In this document: positions 40,718 to 48,604 of the stretch, piece by piece
Position numbering within the stretch: position 1 is the stretch's first letter
Layout: each line of letters begins with the position of its first letter
DNA from: Acaryochloridaceae cyanobacterium SU_2_1
GTDB taxonomy: Bacteria; Cyanobacteriota; Cyanobacteriia; Thermosynechococcales; Thermosynechococcaceae
Length of the DNA: 53,615 nucleotides
NCBI GenBank assembly: GCA_012030735.1
Contig: JAAUUW010000003.1
Coordinates: forward strand, 1-53,615
Direction of reading: 5' to 3'
Translations under genes and position numbers: made by a program
Notes under the pieces: model-generated
What the model was told of the DNA's origin: nothing
Database searches by the model: none
The model's input: only the letters and a program-made list of their open reading frames with translations

Positions 40718-41604
40718 CTACTGGTTACGAAACCGCTGATGTCTGAAAAAGAGTTGGCTATCACCGTAGAAGGAGGTCACAAAGGCTGAAGTTGTCTCTA
40801 GATGGCCGATCTGCTGGGCTTGCTGACGGGCATTAGTGGGCATCATCGTCCCGCTACCTTGCTCTCCAGGAAGGGCATAGACCGAGAACAACTGGCAACC
40901 CAGATCGATACTGGCCAGATCGGTTCTAAAGTCATGGGGGCCTTCGGCAAACTGGAGGTCAGGATTGGGAACCAAAAATACTTGGGTGGGCGTTTGGGGC
41001 TGTGCTTCTGCTTGGCCCTGCTGGGTGACTATTCCCAAGTTCTGGAGGTCAATGCGGGTGGGATATTTAGTCACCCGACGAAAAATCAAGTTAGTGATCC
41101 TTGGCCCTAACTCATTGACTACGGGCACAATATTAGAGAATTCATGGGCAAAGAAGTTGTGGTTCAGACCTTGGCCAGAGAGGGAGACCAAGGCCGAGAA
41201 ATTACCGGCAGGCTGATGGTCCGCCAATAACTTGATGGCCAAGCCGGGGGCAAAACCGCGATCGCTAGGATCTCCGGTCACAGAAGCCCTGATCAGTCCA
41301 TAGTCTGATCCTTAAACAATCCGGTATACGGAGTGTCAGTTGCTGGTACAAACTTAATTTTTGCCACACTGCCATGGGCATGGATCGCCTTGCGCCAACG
41401 ACTAGGGGCCTCATCTTCTTGTCGATCCATCTTGGTGGTGAGAGCGGTCAACAATAGCCCTAGAATATCGATGCGGCGGAGGGGTGGGTTGTTAGTATAG
41501 GCAGATTTGAGGATGCGCTCATTCCAAAGAAAGGTTTGCTTCTGTTGGGCAGACCAAGTGGGATAGTCGGAGGGTAAGGATCGAAGTCGTGGGCTGTGGG
41601 CCAA
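40718..41604 (-). CDS. Small catalase-related haem protein, frameshifted
   Basis: About 295 residues. I read it as a minimal catalase-fold protein: KAIHAHGSVAKIKF resembles the distal-His motif HAxGxxAxGxF; DPSDRGFAPGLAIKLL resembles RDxRGFAxKFY; HEFSNIVPVV follows; and RRVTKYPT offers the R-x3-Y proximal pair. The end reads GHLETTSAFVTSFYGDSQLF. The frame breaks at the CC 41310-41311: one extra base turns FKDQTMD-stop into FKGSDYGLIRASVTGDP. An ATG at 41633 (MHNRTEIQKYWP) may be the true start but is in another frame. Catalase-related proteins in cyanobacteria, including an Acaryochloris fusion, act as allene-oxide or epoxide synthases on fatty-acid hydroperoxides. Fold is moderately supported; activity is inferred. 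Confidence 0.62.
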
Positions 41605-41642
41605 TACTTTTGAATCTCTGTCCGGTTATGCATGGTGATCCC

Positions 41643-43395
41643 CTAGGAACTAAGATTGCGCCAAGGTGCGAAGCCGTTGGTGACGCCGACGAGGGCGGGG
41701 GCGAGTTTCGGGTAGTGACGCTTTAACAAAGTCAGCATGTTGTTGCGGTAGATCCATTCCAGGCCAAAGGGGGTATATATTTCGGCGCGGTAGTCTTTGC
41801 TGAAGAAGCGATCGCTTTTCAGTCGCCGTGAGGCCATCAAAATAAAGACTCGAAAGGCGGTATCACTAAAACCAAAGCCTTGGGGTAGATCTTCGGCAAA
41901 CATGCCCACCATTAAATCGACACTGTCGATGTCGTCGTTATAGGCTTCGCGTAGTTCCTTGACCCAGACAGGATTGCTGGTGATTTCTTCAAAGGTTTTG
42001 ACAGGCCCCCGACCGATTAGTTCTCGGAAGCGGTTATAGCGGGGAACGCCCCGTTCGCGATCGCGTAGGATATCCACCGCTGCAAGATCAAATACTTCGC
42101 CATTGTCGCGTCTATGCATCTGCAAAAAGCGAGGGAAGTTATGCAGGGTCACTGCCCCTGGATGGGCAATGCCTAAGGAGTAGAAAAGATTCTCCATGCC
42201 GATCTCTTCCACAATGGCTCTTGTGCGCTTACCAGAAGAGGCAAAGAAGTCTTGCTCTTGCAATAGCTGACCCTCTAGAGAGTAGTACTGGTAGTCATCG
42301 GGGGATGAGGGGATGCATCCGATAAACCGAGACAAATTCCTCCGTTAAGTAGTAGGGCGTACCATGATGGTCAGTGGAGGAGCCAGGAATGCCGCTCAGT
42401 AACTCCCCTTCACCAATATGTCCGAAAATATACCGGAAATCTTCTCCTAGGAAGCCAGACCAGTTGACATTGAGGGCAATGTCTGTGGCGGGTAACGGTA
42501 AAATGGCGGGCGTCCATTCGGCGGTATGGATTTTGGCGGTTAAGGCGGCAGTGATTAACCGGGCATGATCAAAGAGCTGGTCATCGGACCAATCGGGATA
42601 TTTCTGGTGGAGGCGATCGCAAATACAATTATGCTCTTTGACAAATAAGGTATGCAGCAAGGACAGCCCTACCCACCAGTTATCGTTAAAGCCAGTGGCA
42701 TCAACACCGCTCTCATCGAGGGGCAATAGGCCATCATCGCCAATGATCAGTTTGCCGCCTTGATGGGAGCGAAGCCGATCTACAGTTTCGAGATCGCTGC
42801 CATAGATCTGTGAACCATCCCACCAATGGGTGACATGGTTAATAAAGGTGGGGGGGGCTGAGCTACCGTTCCCCTTGCGAGTCTCGTCGATGGCGGTTTT
42901 ACCAATTTCTAAGGGGCGATGCTCGGCAGGCCAGTCATCCTCCTCTGCTAAGGGCAATTGAAACTTTTGCTGGGTTTGATTGGTGCCATGGGAAAACCAG
43001 TCGTGATTTTCAAACTGAATCCAGGCGGCAGCCAAGACATTCAAAATGGTGGCGGGTATAAATTCATCCCTGGTCATTAATTGACGACTGATCGCTCTTG
43101 GGTTCGGTGTCAAGATTGAGTCCTGATCAGGGAAAGTCTCTGACAACGGTACATTGCGACCAAAGCGTGTTCCCACCATGCCCATCTCTGGATGATCCAG
43201 ATCGTTAAAACTGCCGTCCACAGTACGGGCGGATAGATGACGACCATCGGGGCTGGGTTGAGGTTGGGGGAGTGTATCTGTGGGTGAGATCGCAGCAGTA
43301 TCGTGAAGATTATTTTTCCGTAATCTGTTTCTAAAACCAAGTAACCTCAATAAAGCTAAGGGAGTCAATAACTGATGCCATTGCTTGTTGGCCAT
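41643..43395 (-). CDS. Alpha-dioxygenase-type haem peroxidase (PIOX family), frameshifted; first gene of operon
   Basis: Member of the animal-type haem peroxidase superfamily closest to plant fatty-acid alpha-dioxygenases, which add O2 to C2 of fatty acids, giving 2-hydroperoxides that decay to shortened aldehydes. His131 in FENHDWFSHG is the distal haem His; THWWDGSQIYGSD and LFVKEHNCICDRL follow. YRMH gives Tyr358 and His361, with the spacing of the catalytic Tyr and proximal His of alpha-dioxygenases. MASRRLKSDRFF lies near the expected carboxylate-binding Arg region. The GGGGG run 42300-42304 has one extra base: the first frame stops just after HPLIP and the second continues PDDYQYYSLEGQLLQ to the end. 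Corrected length is about 583 residues, normal for the family. No signal peptide. Confidence 0.87.
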
Positions 43396-43401
43396 TTAAT
43401 T

Positions 43402-43407
43402 TCCTCC
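43402..43407 (-). promoter_or_regulatory. Strong ribosome binding site of the dioxygenase gene
   Basis: On the minus strand GGAGGA lies 6 nt before ATG 43395, an unusually complete Shine-Dalgarno for this window. It supports the chosen start. Confidence 0.7.
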
Positions 43408-43419
43408 AGTTAACGATCA

Positions 43420-43551
43420 TAGGAGTTACGCATTGACAAAGGCGCCTTAACAGGGTGAGTCAAAGGTAGATGCAGTTAGACTTTCCAAAATAAACTGGTG
43501 CATAACTGAGATAAATAACTATCTCGATATCTCGTAGGAGTTACGCATTGA
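43420..43551. repeat. Pair of direct repeats, possible IS end or MITE remnant
   Basis: TAGGAGTTACGCATTGA occurs at 43420-43436 and again at 43535-43551, 115 bp apart in the same orientation, with looser similarity continuing to GCCTTA/GCCTCA. Sequences of the GGAGTTACGCA type are common at ends of cyanobacterial insertion sequences. No transposase lies between them. They sit between the divergent dioxygenase operon and the glycine-rich gene, so they probably mark an old insertion that may have removed promoter or 5' coding sequence. Confidence 0.5.
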
Positions 43552-44712
43552 TAATTGTGCCTCAAGTCAAAGCCGATCTCGCCAATGCCGGCGGCCTGGG
43601 GGGACGGGCAGGGCGGGGCGCACGAGGGGGTAATGGTTGCGGTTGTCCAGAGACCGATTGGCAAGTCAATTATTGCGAGTGGCAACGCTATCGGAAACAA
43701 CGAAATGTACAGGATGCCCCATGGATTAAAGATGAACGTCAACAAGGTCCCTGTACCGGGTCAGCAGGGTTAGATCACAAGCACCATCATCCAACCTTAA
43801 ACACCAATGATTCACAATGGACTTATCGCTGGGAGTACGGGGGTGTCTACAAAACAGAGCGTTTTCACTGCCAAGGGGGAGCAGTGGGCCAACAAGGCAG
43901 CGATGGCAAAGCCGAGATCCCTGGGCAATACGGTAAAGCCACCTTAGTCCCCCGTGGGGATATTCCCTCAGAACAGGTGGAATACTATGCGCCTTTGGCA
44001 CAACTGATGGGCCAGCAGGTTAATCTGGTCAAAAATATTTGGACGCAAAAAACAGGGCTGCGATCGCAGCTCCACCCAAGCTCCGATGTTCCAGATACCT
44101 ACACTTATCTCAATTCGACAGCCCATCTGGACTACCGCATTGATTGGCAAGCCCCTGAATCTCCGACGGATTTGGAGGTTAGTGATACTAGAATAGGTGC
44201 CAGTATTCAGGTGCAAAATAACCAAGGCCAATTAGCCTTTGATCTACCTGGCACCTTAGAATACAAGCTGAATAAACAGGGTCAATTGACGGTGATGGCT
44301 ATTACCGGAGGGTTTTCACCGAATCGAGTGAAATCATTCCGCATCGACGAAGTTGCTAGCCAAAAACAGGTGGGGACAATTAGTGCTGGTGGCTGATGGC
44401 AATCTGCGATCGCTCCTGCAGGGCACTCAGTTGAAAGTTACTTGCCTCAGCAAACAATCCGCTAGTGGGCTCCAGTCAAAGGACTATCAAATTCGACACA
44501 GTGTTGAATTGCGCGTCCCTCCCCTTGGCCGTTCCAGTGATGGCGTTAATGTAGAGAAGAACGTCTATACCTTGGATGTGCAGCCCTTTTTCAGTGCCTG
44601 GTTAAAACCGGGCTATGACATTCAATATCAAGTCGATATCAAACAAACGACCAAAAGTAATGCGGTTTATAGCCAAACCCAAACAGCCAATTTATCCGTT
44701 CCTAGTCAATAA
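43548..44712 (+). CDS. Glycine-rich (collagen-like) N-terminus protein of unknown function, frameshifted, perhaps 5'-truncated
   Basis: Unrecognised. The open frame starts at TTG 43548, inside the second direct repeat. Residues 12-35 form a Gly-rich stretch of collagen-like GxxG triplets (GGLGGRAGRGARGGNGCGC); the middle is polar with Cys and Trp (ETDWQVNYCEW); the rest is beta-rich. The break in the A5 run 44362-44366 joins RIDEVASQKQ to a second frame reading GQLVLVADGNLRSLLQGTQL and ending LSVPSQ. Total is about 388 residues. The lack of a signal peptide, with a Gly-rich region right at the start, suggests that the true N-terminus was cut off by the IS-like repeat. It could be a surface protein. 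Confidence 0.6.
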
Positions 44713-44963
44713 GCCAAGCCAAGAGCCAGCCATTGTAAATTCAAGATATTGTCAAGCTAGGTTCCAGTCGTTGAGGATGTATTCATGCACTTTTGAACCC
44801 TACTACGATGAGGGAAGCTGTCCTGAATTTCTCCCTGTTGCTACGCTGGCTGCACCAACTACGTAGATAGAGGGGCCTTGTTGTCTCTAGGATGGGTTGT
44901 GTCTGAAGCTGGCCACAAAACTGGCATTTGAAGAGACTACAACGCCCGTCAAAAGAGCAAAGT
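44713..44963. other. 251-bp gap, no gene seen
   Basis: Convergent region between the glycine-rich gene and the receiver-domain gene. I see only short open frames with no family features and no clear terminator. Confidence 0.35.
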
Positions 44964-45314
44964 TTAGGCTAGCTGTGCCTTGATCGCAGTCAATAAATCT
45001 TGGAAACGAAAGGGCTTCGGAATATAGTCCTGGGCACCGGCTTCTAAGGCGACTTTCCTGGCATCCGTTTCTGCGGTCATGACAATCACAGGTTGGACAT
45101 TGCCCAATCGCTTCAGCTCTTGAAGAACGCCCCAGCCGTTCACTTTAGGCAGCCCGAGGTCTAGGATCATTAAATCGAAGGGTTGCGATCTCGCCTCCTT
45201 CAGTGCCTGTTCCCCATCCCCGATCACCCGAGTGTTAAATCCGTTCTGACGCAACCCCTTCTCAACGAAAGCGGCGAGTCGCGCTTCATCTTCAACGATT
45301 AAAATTAAGCACAC
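44964..45314 (-). CDS. Single-domain response regulator (CheY-like receiver)
   Basis: A 116-residue stand-alone receiver: acidic pocket LIVEDEARLAAFVEKGLRQ, phospho-acceptor Asp in DLMILDLGLPKVNGW, Thr in VIVMTAE and Lys in YIPKPFRFQDLL. There is no output domain. The beginning closely resembles that of the OmpR-type regulator at 45523-46194 (AEDEPRISSFVQKGLNSHGF), so it probably arose from a duplicated OmpR-type gene that lost its DNA-binding half. It may act as a phosphate sink or a protein-interaction regulator. No histidine kinase gene adjoins. Confidence 0.9.
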   Translation of the reverse strand: MCLILIVEDEARLAAFVEKGLRQNGFNTRVIGDGEQALKEARSQPFDLMILDLGLPKVNGWGVLQELKRLGNVQPVIVMTAETDARKVALEAGAQDYIPKPFRFQDLLTAIKAQLA

Positions 45315-45440
45315 TGCATTTACCGTATTCTCTAGCCCTCAAGCTTTATCTGCTCTCAGACTGAGCTATTGCCATACTTCTATACTACAGATCTGTATCA
45401 ATCTATACTGCCCTATCTGCATGAAACTTATGCCCCACTT

Positions 45441-45460
45441 TCATGAGAACTTTCTCATGA
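45441..45460. promoter_or_regulatory. Perfect 8-4-8 palindrome between two response-regulator genes
   Basis: TCATGAGA (45441-45448) and TCTCATGA (45453-45460) are exact inverted copies around ACTT, in the 208-bp gap. No T-run follows on the minus strand, so it is not a typical terminator for the upstream gene. It could be an operator for the single-domain regulator gene, whose start is 127 bp away. Confidence 0.4.
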
Positions 45461-45522
45461 TTTCCATTAAATTCGACTTGCCTAAGGGATCACTCATTGC
45501 TCTGCTGGTACGGACCGACTAC

Positions 45523-46194
45523 TTAGCTTGAAGCCCGAAGACGATACCCCATTCCGCGCACTGTTTCAACCACGTCGTTGCCCAGCTTCTTGCGCAAGTA
45601 GCCGACATAGACATCCACAATATTAGAGCCAGGGCTATAGTCATAACCCCAAACGCGGTCTAGAAGCTGCTCCCGACTCAAAACTTGCCCAGGATGGCGA
45701 AAAAAGGTTTCTGCCAACACAAATTCGCGGGCGGGGAGGTCGATGGTGCGATCGCCAATTTGGGCGCGCCGAGTTCGCAAATCTAGGCGAATCCCACCCA
45801 CCTGTAGTGCCTCATCGATTGATGAGCTGACCGATGAAGTATCCCGAAAACGGGCTCGAACCCTAGCCAGCAACTCCTCAAATCGAAAGGGCTTGGTTAT
45901 ATAGTCATCGGCTCCGCTTTCTAAGCCCGTCACCTTATCATAGATATCGTCTCGAGCCGTCAAAATAATAATGGGAAGCGTTGCACCTTGACCGCGCAGT
46001 TCCTCTAAAACCTTCAAACCATCTTGATCGGGTAGCCCTAAATCAAGAATCAAGAGATCGAACTCACTCCCTAAGACCAGATTTAAAGTCTCACCTGCAG
46101 TTTTAGTAATAGCGGTAGTGAACCCATGGGAGTTCAATCCTTTTTGGACAAAAGAGGAAATGCGGGGTTCATCCTCAGCCATTAATATACGATA
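45523..46194 (-). CDS. OmpR/PhoB-family response regulator
   Basis: Two-component transcription factor, 223 residues from ATG 46194 (MYRILMAEDEPRISSFVQKG; an in-frame start at 46215 is possible). The receiver has DLLILDLGLPDQDGLKVLEE with the phospho-acceptor Asp, IIILTARDD and DDYITKPFRFEELLARVRAR. The winged-helix domain has LPAREFVLAETFFRHPGQVL, SREQLLDRVWGYDYSPGSNI, VDVYVGYLRKKLG and ETVRGMGYRLR. Intact. The partner kinase is not in the window. Confidence 0.93.
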   Translation of the reverse strand, partial: YRILMAEDEPRISSFVQKGLNSHGFTTAITKTAGETLNLVLGSEFDLLILDLGLPDQDGLKVLEELRGQGATLPIIILTARDDIYDKVTGLESGADDYITKPFRFEELLARVRARFRDTSSVSSSIDEALQVGGIRLDLRTRRAQIGDRTIDLPAREFVLAETFFRHPGQVLSREQLLDRVWGYDYSPGSNIVDVYVGYLRKKLGNDVVETVRGMGYRLRASS

Positions 46195-46404
46195 CATGCT
46201 GATAAGGACCTTCATCTGGACTCATTACAGTATAAAGAATGATCCTTCGACGCTTTGTTCCCTTGATCACTGGCTGACTCCAGATCACGCTGTCACGCTC
46301 TGCTGAAAAATCCCACAGATTTTCTGATACGCGATCAGATGGCCCAATGAATCCCTCACCCTAGCCCAACCCACCCACGGCAGGGATTCTGCTACAATCG
46401 CCCA
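46195..46404. other. Gap between the response regulator and the nuclease remnant, no gene seen
   Basis: 210 bp that should contain the regulator's promoter; no specific element recognised. Confidence 0.35.
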
Positions 46405-46660
46405 ATGTTTGACCCCACCTGCAAATTCCTCGCAGAGAACTTCCCCGCTGACTTTGCCACCTAGCTGCTGGGTGAACCGATTGCCTTCACCACACTTAGC
46501 CCCACCGAACTTTATCCTCCGCCAGCTCACTCGTCGCATCGGTGACATTTCCCCAGAGTTACGATCGCAGATCCAATCCCTCACCCTCGACAAACTCGAA
46601 ACCCTTGGCGAGGCATTGCTCGACTTCTCGGAACCTGCTGACCTGATGAACTGGCTGTAG
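46405..46660 (+). pseudogene. Internally deleted Rpn/DUF4351-type nuclease remnant
   Basis: The start MFDPTCKFLAENFPADFAT matches the N-terminus of cyanobacterial Rpn-family (PD-(D/E)XK, DUF4351) proteins, then hits a TAG where the family has Trp, and continues LLGEPIAFTTLSPTELYPP. The last part, in another frame, is the DUF4351 tail: RQLTRRIGDISPELRSQIQS and ETLGEALLDFSEPADLMNWL. The roughly 180 residues between, with the nuclease core, are gone. A nonsense codon, a large internal deletion and a frame change together make this a true pseudogene. Confidence 0.75.
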
Positions 46661-46723
46661 AAGAATCGGGCTGAGTGATGGGTGTCTTAGAATTTTAGCC
46701 AACCAGAACGGTAAGCTAAGGCT

Positions 46724-47560
46724 ATGGAAATTGCAGCGCTCATTGATCAATTTGAAGCTTGGGCTAACCCCCATTGGCAGGAAAAATGGGATAACTGTGG
46801 CTGGCAAATTCAGCCAGGCGTGCTAGATCAACCGGCCCATGTTTTGGTCTGTTTGACCCCAACCTTGGCGGTGATGGCCGAGGCGATCGCAAGTCAACAA
46901 GCTGGTAGACCCGTTAATTTGATTTTTGCCCATCACCCCCTGATCTTTACCCCCCTCAAATCGGTACAGCAGGGAGAGCCAATTGCCGAGATGATCCGGC
47001 TAGCCCTTTGCCATCAGATTGGTCTCTACAGTGCCCATACCAATTTCGATCAAGTGAGGGATGGCACCGCTGATGTTTTATCCCAGTTGCTCAATTTACA
47101 AGGGGCAGAGCCAGTAGTTTCTACCCAAGAGGGTTTGGGATATGGTCGCGTTGGCGATCTAGCCCCCACCTTGACTCTCCAGCAACTGTTGAGCATGATC
47201 CAATCCATCTTAAACCCGCCCCAATTATTGATCTCTCCAGGGGTAGATCAAGGCCAATTGATTCAACGGATGGCAGTGCTGGGCGGCTCTGGAGCGGCTT
47301 ATATTGAGGCAGTGAGCCAAAGGGGTGCTCAGGCATACCTAACTTCAGATTGTAAGTTTCATCAGTTCCAAGAAAGTCGAGATCGTCACCTCATTCTCAT
47401 AGACGCCGGCCATTATGCAACGGAACGACCCGCTTGTAAGCGATTGGTGGAGCAGTTCCAGGCCTGGGGGGTAGCATCGGCATCCCTAAGTCAGCAGGAT
47501 GAAGATTTCCGCAACTTTTGGAAGCCAGAGGGAACAACCGCCTCGCCCATCAAAATGTGA
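46724..47560 (+). CDS. Nif3-like dinuclear metal-centre protein (YbgI family)
   Basis: Conserved protein forming hexameric rings with a two-metal site; in some bacteria described as GTP cyclohydrolase type 1-like, but the in vivo role is unsettled. The metal His pair is in LIFAHHPLIFTPLKSV; YSAHTNFDQVRDGTADVL follows; the C-terminal VLGGSGAAYIEAVSQRGAQAYLTSD and LILIDAGHYATERP complete the site. 278 residues, intact, no signal peptide. Confidence 0.92.
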   Translation: MEIAALIDQFEAWANPHWQEKWDNCGWQIQPGVLDQPAHVLVCLTPTLAVMAEAIASQQAGRPVNLIFAHHPLIFTPLKSVQQGEPIAEMIRLALCHQIGLYSAHTNFDQVRDGTADVLSQLLNLQGAEPVVSTQEGLGYGRVGDLAPTLTLQQLLSMIQSILNPPQLLISPGVDQGQLIQRMAVLGGSGAAYIEAVSQRGAQAYLTSDCKFHQFQESRDRHLILIDAGHYATERPACKRLVEQFQAWGVASASLSQQDEDFRNFWKPEGTTASPIKM

Positions 47561-47635
47561 CCCATATCACTGAGCTATGGTGCCAATCATCGATAATAAC
47601 TCACAGTGCTTTATTTACCCTTCTAGGTTTTTGTT

Positions 47636-48589
47636 TTGAACAATCCCTCTGCCGCCCTCACCACCACCCAATTAACCAAGCAATTTGGTGAGAGCATTGC
47701 GGTGAACGAGGTCGATCTACAGGTTCAGAGGGGTGAAATCTATGGCTTGATTGGTCCCAACGGAGCGGGTAAAACGACCTTGATTCGGATGTTAGCCGCT
47801 GCTGATCCCCCCACCCAAGGAACGATTACGATTGCCGGCCAGACCCTAAAATACGAGGAGGCGAATCCTGACATCAAGCGTCAGATTGGTTTTCTGCCGG
47901 ATGATTTTCCGCTTTATGATGACTTATTGGTCTGGGAATACTTAGATTATTTTGGTCGGCTCTACTATCTGGAAGAACCAGCCTTAAGTCATCGCCTTCA
48001 GGAAGTATTGGCCCTCGTCAGCCTAGAGAATAAACGCGACAGCCCCATTAGCAGCCTATCACGGGGGATGAAACAGCGACTGAGTTTAGCTCGCACCATC
48101 ATTCACAACCCGAGCTTATTGCTGCTGGATGAACCCGTCTCGGGCTTAGATCCCGTGGCACGGGTTCAGTTTCGACAAACCCTCAAAACATTACAAAAAC
48201 AGGGGTTTACTATCCTTATTTCTTCCCATATTCTCAGCGATTTAGAAGATTTCTGCACTTCCATTGGTATTATGCAACTGGGCCAGCTTGTGGAGAGCAC
48301 AGAGCTAAGAGCCTTATATAACCGTGATCAGCACCAGCAAATCTTGATCGCAACCCTAGGAGATCTAGCCCCCCTAGAGCAATTTTTGCACAATCATCCC
48401 CTGATTCCTGAATGGCAAGCGGTCCCCGATAAACAGCATCTGGCTGTGCGCTTCTCGGGCACAGAGGCAGAAATGGTGGAGTTTTTGCGATCGCTGATTA
48501 CTGCCGATCTGCCCATTCTCGATTTTCATCGCAGCCAAGAAAGCCTTGAGGACATCTTTATCAAAATGGGCTACCGACAAACCTCATAA
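47636..48589 (+). CDS. ABC exporter ATPase
   Basis: ATP-binding subunit of an ABC-2 type exporter whose permease is the next gene, 15 bp on. Walker A GPNGAGKTT, Q-loop region IGFLPDDFPLYDDL, signature LSRGMKQRLSLA, Walker B LLLLDEPVSGLDP and H-loop ILISSHIL. The only in-frame start before the family-conserved TTQLTKQFGES is TTG 47636, an unusual start codon that may limit expression. 317 residues, intact. Confidence 0.93.
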   Translation: MNNPSAALTTTQLTKQFGESIAVNEVDLQVQRGEIYGLIGPNGAGKTTLIRMLAAADPPTQGTITIAGQTLKYEEANPDIKRQIGFLPDDFPLYDDLLVWEYLDYFGRLYYLEEPALSHRLQEVLALVSLENKRDSPISSLSRGMKQRLSLARTIIHNPSLLLLDEPVSGLDPVARVQFRQTLKTLQKQGFTILISSHILSDLEDFCTSIGIMQLGQLVESTELRALYNRDQHQQILIATLGDLAPLEQFLHNHPLIPEWQAVPDKQHLAVRFSGTEAEMVEFLRSLITADLPILDFHRSQESLEDIFIKMGYRQTS

Positions 48590-48604
48590 CCGGCCAATCA
48601 CTCT

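Noticed and set aside
41293-41604. Separate 103-residue gene upstream of the catalase-like frame
   Set aside because: Its end joins the next frame by adding one base at 41310-41311, giving one continuous protein, so it is the N-terminal part of the same gene.
41643-42335. Second peroxidase-like gene of 230 residues
   Set aside because: It is the C-terminal half of the alpha-dioxygenase-type gene, separated only by one extra G in the run 42300-42304.
45441-45460. Palindrome as a rho-independent terminator
   Set aside because: No T-run follows on the minus strand, where the upstream gene would need it.
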